Assembly: GCF_040869045.1 (NCBI RefSeq)
Contig: NC_090322.1
Location: forward strand, 180,791,477 to 180,855,476
Length of the DNA stretch: 64,000 nt
From: Eurosta solidaginis
Lineage: Eukaryota; Arthropoda; Insecta; Diptera; Tephritidae
Direction of reading: 5' to 3'
Each line of letters begins with the position of its first letter. Position 1 is the stretch's first letter. Below the pieces are notes generated by a model, which searched no databases, was not told the origin of the DNA, and saw only the letters and a list, made by a program, of their open reading frames with translations. Position numbers and translations under genes: made by a program. Below are positions 51,408 through 62,490 of this stretch, piece by piece.

Positions 51408-52886
51408 ATGGCAAAGTTCAGTGAATTGAAGATCCAGCAACTAAAGAAGGAGTTGGAGAGCCGTGGATTGAATACAAGCGGCGTTAAACTTGAACTTCAG
51501 GCACGGCTACGAGAGGCAATGGAAGCGGAAGGAATTGATGTGGAAGAGTATGACTTTCATCTTGATGGCGAGGAAGTAACAAAAATTGAAGAGAAAAACG
51601 AAACATCGCAGACGGTTACCAGCACAGACTTGAACATGATATTGGCTGCAATATCTGCACAAACATCGACTGTAGCATCAATGTCGTCACAAATGTCATC
51701 ACAACTGGAAGAGCAGAAGACATATATGGCATCACAACTGGAAGAACAAAAAACGTATATGTCATCTCAACTGGAAGAACAGAAAACGTATATGTCATCT
51801 CAACTGGAATCACAGGAGACACGTATTACATCCAAGATGGAAACTCAACTGGCAGAGCAGAAGACATATATGGCATCCCAACTGGAATCACAGGAGGCAC
51901 GTATTTCAGAAATGACGTCGCAAGTGTCATCTCAACTGGAAGACCAAAAGACATATATGGCATCTCAATTGGAAGCGCAAGAGGCACGTATGTCTGAAAT
52001 TTCGGCAGAAATTTTGGAACAGGTATCATCAAAACTGGAAGCGCAGGATGCAAAAATGGCTCAATTTCAGGCAGAAGTAGATGATTTAAAAGGTCGTATG
52101 GAGCAGTTACAACTAAATCGCCCAGCTGTTTCAGCGAGTAATCCAAAGGTAAAGACACCATCCTTTGACGGTTCTGTTCCTTTTCAGGTCTTTAAGCTAC
52201 AGTTTGAGAAGACCACAGCAGTGAACCAATGGAATGCTGAAGATAAAGTTGCAGCTCTGTTCGTGGCACTGAAAGGGCCTGCCGCGGAAATCTTACAGAC
52301 CATCCCAGAGTACGAGCGGAACCATTACGAAACATTGATGAGCGCTTTAGAGAGACGTTACGGAAGCGAGCATAGGAAACAGATATTCCAAATTGAGTTG
52401 CAAAACCGCTACCAAAAAGCAAATGAGACATTGCAGGAGTTTGCTTCAGATATTGAAAGATTGGCTCATCTTGCGAATGCGGACGCACCCGTGGAATACA
52501 CTGAAAGGGTAAAAATCCAGAGTTTCATAAATGGCATACGGGACGTGGAAACGAAGCGAGCTACATACGCAAACCCAAAGCTGACATTTGCTGAAACGGT
52601 ATCACATGCATTGACTCAGGAAACGGCCTCACTATTGAGTAAACCAGCATACAAAGCTCATCGTGTAGAAGTGGAAAGACCAGATTGGGTAGACACTATT
52701 TTGGAAGCACTGAAGGGATCACAACAGAAAAATGCCGGAGTTATTAAATGTTTCAAGTGTGGCAACCCAGGTCATATGGCACGACATTGCAGCAGCGGTC
52801 CCAATAGCTCCAACAATGTGGGTGGTCGTAAACGCAGAGCAGAAGGTGATGAGCAAATATCCAAGACCACTCAATCGTTAAACTAA
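51408..52886 (+). CDS. Gag of copy 3
   Basis: This is 492 residues from ATG 51408. It has the same domain order as copy 1, with a longer coiled coil: SQLEEQKTYMA-type 11-residue units are repeated between residues about 95 and 190. The knuckle CFKCGNPGHMARHC is at 448-461. The capsid domain is nearly identical to copy 1. It ends GTTAAAC-TAA. No defect is visible. Confidence 0.93.
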   Translation: MAKFSELKIQQLKKELESRGLNTSGVKLELQARLREAMEAEGIDVEEYDFHLDGEEVTKIEEKNETSQTVTSTDLNMILAAISAQTSTVASMSSQMSSQLEEQKTYMASQLEEQKTYMSSQLEEQKTYMSSQLESQETRITSKMETQLAEQKTYMASQLESQEARISEMTSQVSSQLEDQKTYMASQLEAQEARMSEISAEILEQVSSKLEAQDAKMAQFQAEVDDLKGRMEQLQLNRPAVSASNPKVKTPSFDGSVPFQVFKLQFEKTTAVNQWNAEDKVAALFVALKGPAAEILQTIPEYERNHYETLMSALERRYGSEHRKQIFQIELQNRYQKANETLQEFASDIERLAHLANADAPVEYTERVKIQSFINGIRDVETKRATYANPKLTFAETVSHALTQETASLLSKPAYKAHRVEVERPDWVDTILEALKGSQQKNAGVIKCFKCGNPGHMARHCSSGPNSSNNVGGRKRRAEGDEQISKTTQSLN

Positions 52887-52919
52887 ATCGAGTCAGCCGC
52901 AAGGGGCGACAGCTGGCTC
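52877..52919 (+). promoter_or_regulatory. Candidate -1 ribosomal frameshift signal, copy 3
   Basis: GTTAAAC (52877-52883) is followed by TAA, a 6-nt spacer and the stem GAGTCAGC/GCTGGCTC (52890-52897 with 52912-52919), which pairs over 8 bp with one G-U. The loop differs from copy 1 but the stem is kept. Confidence 0.7.
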
Positions 52920-55900
52920 CCGCAATTGAATGCCCCATAATCTCTATCTCGCAGATTGGAAGAAGATCGAGCAATCTTACTGTTGGAGGACATGTGGACG
53001 GAAAGGAACGGTTATTGACTGTAGATACGGGTGCATCTCATTCCATCATTCGAGCGGATTTAGTCAACAAAAAGATAAGACCATTGCTTGGAGCAAGATT
53101 ACGTACAGCCACGGGAGAGGACACCCAGGTAACTGGAGAAGTAGAATGTGAAGTCGCAATTGGGAACGTCACGGTAGTACACAATTTTATAGTGGCAGAA
53201 ATTGTTGATGAAATCATAATTGGAGTCGACTTCTTAATCGACCAGGGCATCAAGATCGACATGCAAAGCAAGACGATGCGATATAAAAACATGGATGTAC
53301 CACTTAATTTCGGCTACGAGAGAGGCTACAGCAGTAAACGAGTGCTGGTGGAAGAGAGTCAGCAAATACCACCAAAATCCGAAGCAGTCATCTGGGCAAA
53401 GGTTGATGGAGATTGTGGGACAAACAAATTGTGGGTTGTCGAAGCAGCAAACAAATCAGCTCTAAACATACTTGTAGGAAAAACCCTGGCTATGACACAA
53501 CAAGATGGTCGTATTCCGGTAAGAGTACTCAATGAGTTCAAGTCACCACTCAAACTGACTAAAGGAGCTATTTTGGGAAGATGCCAAGAGGCTGAAGTAG
53601 TTATTAACTGTGAACAACTCCAGGAACACGTTTCAGCTAGTAATACTGATCTTTCAAATGACATCACGGCATGGATGCAGGGGCTAGAGAAAGCATATCA
53701 GAGTAAGGCAAAACAACTGCTCCTAAAGTACGCGAACATATTTGACCAGGATGATTCTAAACCAGGCCGCACCAACGTTGTGAAACATCAAATTGACACT
53801 GGCGATGCGAGGCCGATCCGTCAAGCTCCACGTAGTGTTCCACTGGCGAAGCGGGAAGTTGTGAGTCAAATCATTCAAGAAATGAGCGACAGCGGCGTCA
53901 TCGAACCATCAGCTAGTCCATGGAGCTCACCGGTAGTACTTGTAAAAAAGAAGGATGGAAAAATGAGGTTTTGCGTGGACTACCGGAAGTTGAATGACGT
54001 AACGAAAAAGGATAGCTACCCATTGCCAAGAATTGACGACACTCTGGACTCGCTATCTGGTACGAAATGGTTTTCCACGCTATACTTGAAAAGCGGCTAC
54101 TGGCAAGTGGAGGTGAAGGAGGAAGATAAAGAGAAAACAGCCTTCAGTGTCGGTGATGGTCTTTGGCAATTTACAGTGATGCCTTTTGGACTTTGTAATG
54201 CACCAGCTACTTTTGAGAGACTCATGGACCAGGTACTGAAAGGACTACATTGGAAAACATGCTTGGTGTACCTGGACGACATCATCGTATTGTGCAAGAA
54301 CTTTGATGAACATCTTAAGAATTTGGAGGAAGTTTTCCAGAGAATAGCTGGCGCTGGTCTGAAGTTAAGTCCCAAAAAGCGTGCGCTGTTTAAAAAGGAA
54401 GTCAATTATTTGGGTCACAAGGTAACGACAGAGGGCATCTGCACTGCGAACGAAAAAAAATAGAGGCTGTAAAGGATTGGCCAAGACCACAGAACCTACA
54501 TGAATTGAGAAGTTTTCTTGGGCTGTGCACATATTACCGCCGATTTGTACCAAATTTTTCCAGCGTAGCCCATAGCCTCCATGAGCTTACAAGAAAAAAT
54601 AAAGCTTTTGAATGGAAGAAGGAGCAAGAAGTGGCTTTCCAAACATTGAAGGAGCGTTTGTGCACTGCCCCAATGTTAGCATATCCGATTCCAGGAGCAA
54701 CATTTATTCTAGATACAGATGCGAGTGGATATGCTATAGGAGGCGTTTTATCACAACTGGTCGATGGACAGGAGAAGGTAGTTGCATATTACAGCCGTTC
54801 GATTGGAAAACCAGAGAGGAACTACTGCGTTACGCGGAGAGAGCTGTTGGCATTGGTAGAGTGCGTTAAACATTTTCACAAATACCTCTACGGCCAGCGA
54901 TTCCGTGTCAGGACAGATCACGCAGCTTTAAAATGGCTACTGCAGTTCCGTAATCCGGAAGGACAATTGGCACGGTGGATCGAGCGACTTCAAAGCTATG
55001 ACTTTTCCATTGAGCATCGAAAAGGTAGTACCCATGGAAATGCCGATGCAATGTCACGAAGGCCATGTAGTTTGGAATGCAAGCACTGTTCAAAGGCCGA
55101 GGCTAAAGAAGACATTATAGATGTCCGGCTAATGACTATAACGTGTACGGATGAATGGGACAAGGAACAACTAAGAAAGTGTCAGCTAGAAGATACAGAT
55201 CTGTCACATGTTATGCAAGGGCTCGAACGAAACGAAAGACCAAGCAGAGAGGATATGTCAGCAGAGAGTCCCATTGCGAAGTCATATTGGGCACAGTGGA
55301 ACAGTTTGGAATTGATATCCGGTTGCTTGCATCGAGTATGGGAGAGTGAGGATGGTCAGTGTAAGAAGAAACTTATAGTTGTTCCCAGGAAGAGGATTCC
55401 TGACGTGCTCAGCGAGTTGCACAATGGTCCAAGTGGAGGCCATCTTGGAATCACGAAGACACTCGAGAAAATTAAGCAGAGATTCTATTGGGTTGGTTGC
55501 CGTCAGTCGGTCACCGAGTGGATTGCCAATTGCGAGGTATGCAACAGAGCGAAAGGGCCCAAAACCCGAAGTCGTGGCCAGATGAAGCAGTATATTTCAG
55601 GTGCACCATTTGAAAGGATCGCCATGGATGTCGCAGGTCCATTTCCTACTAGCAACCGCGGAAACAAATACGTACTGGTGGTTATGGATTATTTCAGTAA
55701 ATGGCCAGAGGTATACCCAATCCCAAACCAAGAAGCAGAAACAGTAGCAGAAGTGGTTAAAAACGAATGGGTTGCAAGGTATGGTGTACCAATGGAGTTA
55801 CATTCTGACCAAGGCAGGAATTTTGAATCAGCTGTGTTCCAAGAACTGTGCAAGAAGTTGGGCATTCGAAAAACACGGACAACTGCATTGCATCCTCAGT

Positions 55901-56484
55901 CCGATGGTATGGTGGAACGTTTCAATAGAACATTGGAGGAGCATTTAAGGAAAGTAGTCGACAAGTACCATAAGGACTGGGATACACACATATCATTATT
56001 CTTGATGGCCTACCGATCGGCAGTACATGACACAACGGGCCAAACTCCCGCAAAGGTAATTTTTGGCAATGACCTTCGACTGCCAGCTGATTTGAAGTAT
56101 GGGATAGATGCCGATGCGGAGAGGAATGTCAAGAAATCCACTGATGTCTTAGAAGAAGAGCTGAGAGAGATACACGATCTGGTAAGGCAACGAGCAAAGA
56201 TTATGAGTGACAAGATGAAAGCGAGGTACGATAAAGCAATTAATTCGGAAGGGTTTCAGGAAGGAGATTTGGTGCTGCTATACAACCCACAACGAAAAAA
56301 AGGTTTGTCCCCGAAATTGCAGTGTAACTGGGAAGGCCCATACAAAGTTGTAAAACGGATCAACGATGTAGTGTACCGCATACAAACCACTACCAAACCA
56401 CGAACCAAAATGAAAGTGGTTCATTTGGAGAGATTAGCAGCGTTTAGATCGAGAGATTTGTCTGATCGGGACGATCAGACTTAG
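52884..56484 (+). pseudogene. Pol of copy 3, frameshifted and with altered RT catalytic residue
   Basis: The first part (to 54463) has the protease (DTGASHS near 53024) and most of RT. Motif A reads FSTLYLKSGYWQ, so the catalytic Asp is Tyr (codon 54083-54085). YLDDIIV is intact. An A8 run at about 54453-54460, longer than the matching stretch of copy 1, puts a stop in frame at 54461. Coding resumes in another frame and runs open to 56484 through RNase H (DTDASGYAIG), the integrase HHCC finger, DD35E and an EGPYKVV module. The stop overlaps the start of the polypurine tract. Confidence 0.9.
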
Positions 56485-56495
56485 GTGGAGGGCAG

Positions 56496-57166
56496 TGTTA
56501 CGAATATTAGCAAAACTAAGGAGTGCTGCCAGCTCTAAGCCGATCTAAGCAGTGACGTGAATGCACATCAATAATTCAATCATTATGTATCTACATAAAC
56601 GAATCAATAATTGCGTCTACACATATGTACACATTCCGACGAGCAACATTTACATACAAGGCAGCGAGAGATGAGATGTCACACACCGATGAATTTACTT
56701 ATACGCTTATGTGTGTGTGGGAGACTGTAAACTACAAACACATGCATATACCTTATCTGAGTTGTCACAAGAGAGAGCAATAATTTGTGCACGTAGTTGT
56801 GGCTGGCGATTTTGTAGCCGAAACAACTAGTAACTTCTGGAAATCGAAGAGCCTAGAAGTATGCAGCGTAAACTATAAAAGCGATGCAGGCGAGTAAGAA
56901 GTAATTCAGTTTGATTTGAATTGTCAAGCAGTTACGAGTAAGACGATATCTAGCGAGCAATAGCACTATTATTTTGAAAGTCAGTTTCCTTTAAGCTATC
57001 AGTTTGGTTATTAAGCTATTCGTTGTACAGTTGGAGTGTTATTGTGAAGTACTTTAATAAAGGCCATTTTGCATTACTACAAATTGGAGTTATTTATTCA
57101 ACAGTTTAGTGATTCGAACTTAGCAGAGGATTGCAAATAAGAGGATTTGCAAATAAACTCGTTACA
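56496..57166 (+). repeat. 3' LTR of copy 3
   Basis: It matches the 5' LTR in length and nearly all bases. It follows the purine-rich AGGTGGAGGGCAG. Confidence 0.95.
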
Positions 57167-57700
57167 ATATAGTAACAGAAGTAACGTTCCTGCCAAATTT
57201 CATCATGATATCTTCAACGACTGCCAAATTACAGCTTGCAAAACTTTTAAATTACCTTCTTTTAAAAGTGGGTGGTGCCACGCCCATTGTTCAAAATTTT
57301 GCTAGTTTTCTATTTTGCGTCACAAGGTCAACCCACCTACTAAGTTTCATCGCTTTATCCGTCTTTGGTAATGAATTATCGCACTTTTTCGGTTTTTCGA
57401 AATTTTCGATATCGAAAAAGTAGGCGTGGTTATAGTCCGATTTCGTACATTTTAAATAGCGATCTGAGATGAGTGCCCAGGAACCTACATACCAAATTTC
57501 ATCGAGATAACTCAAAATTTACTCAAGTGTTAACGGACAGACGGACGGACATGGCTAAATGAATTTCTTATTTCGCCCCGATCATTTTGATATATAGAAG
57601 TCTATATCTATCTCGATTAGTTTATGCCGTTACGGATTACCGTTATGGGAAGAAAATTAATGTACTCTGTGAGCTCTGCTCAGCTGAGTATAACAAAAAA
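57167..57700 (+). mobile_element. Helitron-like repeat, 3' part, beside copy 3
   Basis: It corresponds to the 32397-32930 region in inverted order. It has GTTCCTGCCAAATTTCATCA, GCCACGCCC and GACGGACGGACATGGCT motifs, and ends CTCTGCTCAGCTGAGTATAA. It supplies the target into which copy 3 inserted. Confidence 0.6.
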
Positions 57701-57706
57701 GGAGCG

Positions 57707-58768
57707 GGGCACGCCCATTTTCAAAATTTGTTTAAGTTTCGTTCTTAGCTCAACCATAGAACTCAGTGAAATGTAGTTAAGTACCATAGAGTAATTGTAA
57801 ACTTTGTTAAGGTTAGACCTTTAGGAAAAGTGGGCGTGGTCTTTTACCGATTTTGATTACCTTCACTTTTTCTATATAATTTGGCAAGGATAGAGCCTTT
57901 GCCAAATTTCAGTGTAATATCTTTACGGCTTGTTAAACTTCCAAATTTTCTTCTTCTAAATGTGGGTGGTGCCACGCCCATATATCCAAATTTTTTGGAA
58001 TTTATGTTTTGCGTCATAAAAACAATTCGCATACCAAATTTCATTATTCTAGCGGTATTCATTTTTGAATTATCTCAGTTTTTCCATTTTTCTAAATTTT
58101 CGATATCGAAAAAGTGGTCGTGGTTGTCGTCCGATTTCGCTCGCTTTCAATACTAATCTATTGTGGGTACAGATAAGATCGTATACCGAATTTGATGATG
58201 ATATTGGCGGCCACCGTGGTGTGATGGTAGCGTGCTCCGCCTACCACACCCTATGCCCTGGGTTCACACCCCGGGCAAAGCAACACCAAAATTTAAGAAA
58301 TAAGGTTTTTTCAATTAGAAGAAACTTTTTCTAAGCGGGGTCGCCACTCTGTAGTGTTTGGCAAGCGCTCCGGGTGTATTTCTGCCATGAAAAGCCTCTC
58401 AGTGAAAACTCATCTGCCTTGCAGAGCCGTTCGGAGTCAGCATAAAACATGTAGGTCCCGTCCGGCCAATTTGTAGGAAAATCAAGAGGAGCACGACGCA
58501 AATTGGAAGAGAAGCTCGGCCTTAGATCTCTTCGGAGGTTATCGCGCCTTACATTTATTTATTTTTATCTCAATATTTGCTCAAGCTATCGTGTTAACGG
58601 ACGGACCGACAGACATAAGGACCGACGGACGGACATGGCACAATCAAATTTTTTTTCGATACTGATATATGGAAGTCTATATCTATATCGATTCCTTATA
58701 CCTATGCAACCAACCGTTATCCAATCAAAGTTATAATACCCTGTGTACAAGTACAGCTGGGTATAAAA
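57707..58768 (+). mobile_element. Helitron-like repeat of the 7504 type, interrupted by a SINE
   Basis: The sequence parallels 7600-8148, with GCGTCATAAAA-CAATTC, TTTTCGATATCG, GACGGACGGACATGGC and a final ATACCCTGTGTACAAGTACA hairpin. It is split at about 58207-58568 between ATATT and ATCTCAATATTTGCTCAAGC, which are adjacent in the 7504 copy. Confidence 0.6.
58207..58568 (+). mobile_element. tRNA-derived SINE, full-length copy
   Basis: The head GTGGTGTGATGGTAGCGTGC (A box) and GGGTTCACACCCCGGGC (B box) is followed by a body with TTTCTGCCATGAAAAGCCTC and CGTTCGGAGTCAGC. The tail is CTTACATTTATTTATTTTTA. It is the best reference for the four or more copies in the window. Confidence 0.8.
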
Positions 58769-58924
58769 ATAGTCCCGAAATCAGACGTGGTCGCCAGAAA
58801 TAATGCAAAAACAGAGCCAAAATAATCTTAACAAAATTCAGAAATATCCTAAAAAGAACGCAAAATTATCCGAAAAACAACCCAACTGCTCACTTTTTCA
58901 AAATTGCTTAGACCTATTTCATAT

Positions 58925-59220
58925 GACCATTTACCATCGATTGGAGCCTAATTGGAAGCACCAAGGGAGATCAAGCCTTCCTCTACCTGCCTATCACAAC
59001 TCAGTGGACGTCTCCCACTTTCTCTGGGGTCTCCCTCTTGATCGGCTTCCAAATACAGGTATCCATAGAAATTCATACTTAGCCGGTTCGCCTTCGTCCA
59101 TTCGCAAAATATGACCTAACCAGCGCAGCCTGTGGCGGTTTATTCGCTGCTCTATCTTCATATCAGTGTATATATAGCTTGGCAACTCAAATAACCCTGA
59201 AATAATATAGAAACGAACCC
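58925..59220 (-). pseudogene. RTE-like LINE C-terminal remnant
   Basis: The minus frame contains RINRHRLRWLGHILRMDEGE and GSRSRGRPQRKW, the conserved C-terminal tail of RTE-type reverse transcriptases. The catalytic domain is absent. Confidence 0.6.
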
Positions 59221-59261
59221 TCAAATAGACCTGGAACTATTACGAAAATAACACCACTGCT

Positions 59262-59580
59262 CATCATCATCATTAAGTGGCGCTTAACCGCCTAGGCGAT
59301 TTTGAGCGTTTCGTAACATGTCACACCAGCTATGCCTGCTTTGCGCTAGCTGACGTCAATTGGAAGAACTGAGGGGGGATTAAGTTTCCATCCACCTGTT
59401 TTTCCTGACTCAGTGGATGTTTCTCCCTTCTTCCGTTTCCAAATACGTGTGTCGATAGGAAGAATTTATGAACTGGAGCGTCTTCATCAATTAGCATATT
59501 AGTGTAGCCTTTGTTATTTGATTCGGTGCACTTATTCAGCCGTATGCGCAAAAAATCCCCGCAATCTGTCAAGAGCTAAA
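59262..59580 (-). pseudogene. Second RTE-like LINE C-terminal and 3' end
   Basis: The minus frame has an MLIDEDAPVHKFF segment and further tail, then a 3' end with repeated ATG triplets (CATCATCATCAT on plus at 59262). It lies just downstream of the similar fragment at 58925. Confidence 0.5.
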
Positions 59581-59582
59581 TG

Positions 59583-59915
59583 TGGCGATCCCCGTGGTGT
59601 GGTTGTAGCGTGCTCCGCCTACCACACTAAAGGCCCAGGGTTCAAGTCCTCGGCAAAGCAACTTTGAAAATTAGAAAAAAGCTGTTTCAATTACAAAATT
59701 TTCTAAGCAGGGTAGCCTCGGCAGTCATTTGGCAAACACTCCAAGTGTATTTCTGCCATGAAAAGTTTCTCAATGAAAATTCGCTGCTTTGCAGATGCCG
59801 TTCGGTGTCGAAAAATACAATTGTAGGAAAAATTCAAAAAGGAGCACGATGCGAACTGAAAGCTCTGCCCAAATCTCGGAGATAAATCGCGCCAAGTGTT
59901 TATTTTATTTAGTTG
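59583..59915 (+). mobile_element. tRNA-derived SINE, diverged copy
   Basis: The head GTGGTGTGGTTGTAGCGTGC and B-box-like GGGTTCAAGTCCTCGG are kept. The body aligns with 58207-58568, with many substitutions. Confidence 0.75.
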
Positions 59916-60177
59916 GTACTAACGGATCGCTGTAGCGTCTTCCAAGCGTAAGGATGCGGTAATTATGATGCGACTTTTAAAGTCATGTGGTGCTATCAAG
60001 GGTAGTCTGAGAGTGACCGACATTAGCTAGCGAAAGTACAGCTGAACTGGACGTGAGCAGCTTTAGGGAAGTCTGCTATATTGCCTGACCACCTGTGTTC
60101 TGCTTCTGCTTAAAACTAGCTGTTGCAGGAAAGCCACACGCTCCATGCCTTCAGTGAAAATATTTCATAATTATAAC

Positions 60178-60695
60178 CAAGGCGAATTCAGTACCAGGAC
60201 TTGTTATCCCAACAGCTGATTGCTTCTTCTTGATAATTTTCCAAACACCGCCTTGTACAAAAATTTGCCAGTTAATCGAAATCAATGAAAATTTTCTTTT
60301 GACTTGACATTCTTCTGCACGGTGAATTGGTTGAATTTGCTTTGCCACCACCTGGTATGGATTCGCCTTGCCCAACAGCTAATTGTTTCTTCTTGCTTAT
60401 TTTCCATACAACGCCTTGTCAACTTCCGAAATCAATTCAGATTTTCTTTGGGCTTGACATTCTTCTGCACGGCGAATTTGTTGAGATCGCTTTGCCATCA
60501 CCTTGTATGGATTCACCTTGCCTTGGATATATTCGCCTTGATTATAACTGAATGCGAGGCGAATCTATACCAGGTGATGACAAAGCGAATTGTCAAGAAT
60601 GTCAAGTCAAAAGAAATTTTTTTTATTGATTTCACTTAACTGACATCTTGTATTTAGCTGTTGGGATAACAATACCTGGTAATGAATTCACCTTA
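60178..60695. mobile_element. MITE with about 42-bp terminal inverted repeats
   Basis: The left end AAGGCGAATTCAGTACCAGG and the right end CCTGGTAATGAATTCACCTT continue as inverted repeats through TTGTTATCCCAACAGCTG. Internal subrepeats (CAACAGCTAATTGTTTCTTC, GGTATGGATTCGCCTTGCC) occur twice. It serves as the uninterrupted reference for the copy split at 12062. Confidence 0.75.
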
Positions 60696-61111
60696 CCCCA
60701 GCGGGTTAGGGGGTCAGAATATTCCCGCGGTAGGCATGCCTGTCGTAAGAGGCGACTAAAATACCAGATTCAAGGGGCTGTGTAGCGCAACCCTTCAGGT
60801 TACCAGCGCAATATATAGCTTCTCCAAACCCAATTGTCAACATCACCTATCCGCGGCGAATCCTGTTTAACTAACAGACGAGGCTCTGGCGACCTCAAGC
60901 TCCTCATGGAACTAGGGGGTGGGGAGGGAGGGAATGGCCTGAAGGTTTAATATGGCCACATAAATCGTTCCCGAGTTGGTCGGGCGGCTAGCACTTTAAT
61001 GGTGCTGTGGTACCGGAGCGTACCGGATCTGTATCCGGCAAAGGACCATTACATCGATAACACTCCCCAAAGCATTCGGGGAGCAACCTTATCTCTACAA
61101 CAACAATAACA
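60696..61111 (+). mobile_element. (CAA)n-tailed retroposon, near complete
   Basis: It starts CCCAGCGGGTTAGGGGGTCA, contains CCCGCGGTAGGCATGCC and CCGGAGCGTACCGGATCTG, and ends CTCTACAACAACAATAACA. Related pieces occur at 21680, 30235, 62266 and 63291. It has no coding capacity. Its CAA-type tail resembles that of the LINE family at 1-3602, which could supply the reverse transcriptase; that link is an inference. Confidence 0.6.
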
Positions 61112-61310
61112 GCATGAATTCACCTTGGGTTGTAGATGTAAAAAAATCAAATGGGGAAAAACTATGGAAGACGCCCTGTTCATATTTCGATGTCGAGTCT
61201 CTTTCATGATGAGAGAAATTATTTTTTATTATATTTTTCCATTGTCACTTTTTTATCTTTCAATTAAGCTTAGTTCATTTTGGTTTGGTGTTTGTTGTAA
61301 AACAACAAAA

Positions 61311-61760
61311 ATGGCTAAATGCCGTCCAACGGTCGAATGGATGGTAGTCGATCCTCACTGGCATATGCCAAATTCTGTTACTCGCGATAGCCTTGAAGAG
61401 GGATGTAAAAAGAAAAGTAATATAAGGATAATCGCTCGTAAACAACTGAATTTTCAATCGTATCCAATGAATGATTTTCGATTTGATTTGTTGAGCTTCG
61501 ATAAACCGAAGCAGCTAAAAAATACTTCCACGTACGTTCGTGACTACACTCCACCATATCCGCCAAAGTGCAAGACGAGAAATATGCATGAAATGGAATC
61601 ACCAGATCCGCTTTTTAATCGGCGAACAGTTATGGATTTCGAAATGGTGCCATGGGTGGATACAAAATTTATGGATGATAAAATTTTCATGATTTCAGAA
61701 CAACGCAAGAGAATCAACTTCTTTAGGCAATTGCGTAATCGGAGCTTTGATTTTGCATAA
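61311..61760 (+). CDS. Uncharacterised intronless small protein (149 aa)
   Basis: I start at ATG 61311 because its context (ACAAAAATGG) is a good fly start. The upstream part of the longer frame (from 61125) is low-complexity and hydrophobic. The protein is basic and tyrosine/proline-rich, with EWMVVDPHWHMP near the start, YVRDYTPPYPPK in the middle and a C-terminal RKRINFFRQLRNRSFDF. No signal peptide, membrane segment or catalytic motif is seen in this version. An AATAAA lies at 61845, after an A-rich run. I do not recognise the family; an insect-specific or sperm/axoneme-type structural protein is possible. Confidence 0.6.
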   Translation: MAKCRPTVEWMVVDPHWHMPNSVTRDSLEEGCKKKSNIRIIARKQLNFQSYPMNDFRFDLLSFDKPKQLKNTSTYVRDYTPPYPPKCKTRNMHEMESPDPLFNRRTVMDFEMVPWVDTKFMDDKIFMISEQRKRINFFRQLRNRSFDFA

Positions 61761-61844
61761 GCTTAGATAAGAAACATACAAAGACGTATTATGAAAATAT
61801 ATACATATGTATATTTGGAAAATATAAAAAAAAAAAAAAATTCC

Positions 61845-61850
61845 AATAAA
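61845..61850 (+). terminator. Poly(A) signal after the small gene
   Basis: AATAAA lies 85 bp past the stop, just after a run of about 15 A. Confidence 0.45.
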
Positions 61851-62265
61851 ACAAGCACCGAATACTATCGTTAACCGAAGGGAGAAGAGAAATGGCTTTG
61901 TTAGAATAAAAATTACTTCACAAATTTATGAATCCTAGACCTAACTACATCCTTGTTTGTACATGCTAGGCAAGGTCGTAAGTCTAGGTGCAAGAGTAGT
62001 ACTCAATCATATTAACGCATATTGGCACAGAAAGAACTAGAGCCTCCTTTAGGCCACTTCGGCTTAGGGGCGTAACGAGGTGGGCAGCAACTGTGCAACA
62101 ACACTAGTCGCACCGTAAAAGTGAAAATGTAGCAAAAAAGCTTGCGATGAGACATTTTTCTGATGAAGGCCACGAAAAAAGGTGTAATTGTTATAATTTG
62201 ATGGGATATGCCTGACATTTTCCCTTTCGATGGAAAGTACGGATACCACGAGGCGGGTAGGATGT
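61851..62265. other. Noncoding DNA
   Basis: Nothing was recognised beyond short frames without motifs. Confidence 0.35.
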
Positions 62266-62490
62266 CTCAGCGGGTTAGGGGGCCTAGAATATACCCGCGG
62301 TAGGTATGCCTGTCGTAAGAGGCGACTAAAATACCAAATTGATTCAAGGGGTTGTGTAGCGCAACCCTCTCAAGGGGTTGCCAACACAATATATAGCTTC
62401 TCCAACCCAATTATCAACCTCACCTACCCGTGGCGAATCCTGTTTCATTAACAGCAGAGGCTCTGGCGACCCCGAAACTCCTGAAAAAAA
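62266..62490 (+). mobile_element. (CAA)n retroposon, 3'-truncated copy
   Basis: TCAGCGGGTTAGGGGGCCTA and ATACCCGCGGTAGGTATGCC match the head of 60696. The copy ends after the GAGGCTCTGGCGACCCCG block. Confidence 0.6.

Larger units (their letters stand above)
50686..57166 (+). mobile_element. Gypsy LTR retrotransposon, copy 3 (full length, young)
   Basis: The element is 6481 bp, flanked by ATAT at 50682-50685 and 57167-57170. The LTRs (50686-51356 and 56496-57166) are both 671 bp; I count two differences. PBS 51359-51373 and polypurine tract 56483-56495 are present. gag is intact. pol has a D-to-Y change in the RT and a frameshift. There is no env. Confidence 0.96.

Noticed and set aside
37514..57166. 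An env gene that would make the LTR family an infectious errantivirus
   Set aside because: Between the pol end and the polypurine tract there is no room for another frame in copy 3, and none is seen in copies 1 or 2.
58207..58290. Functional tRNA gene
   Set aside because: The head has A and B boxes but no cloverleaf with a proper acceptor stem and anticodon arm, and it continues into a SINE body repeated elsewhere.
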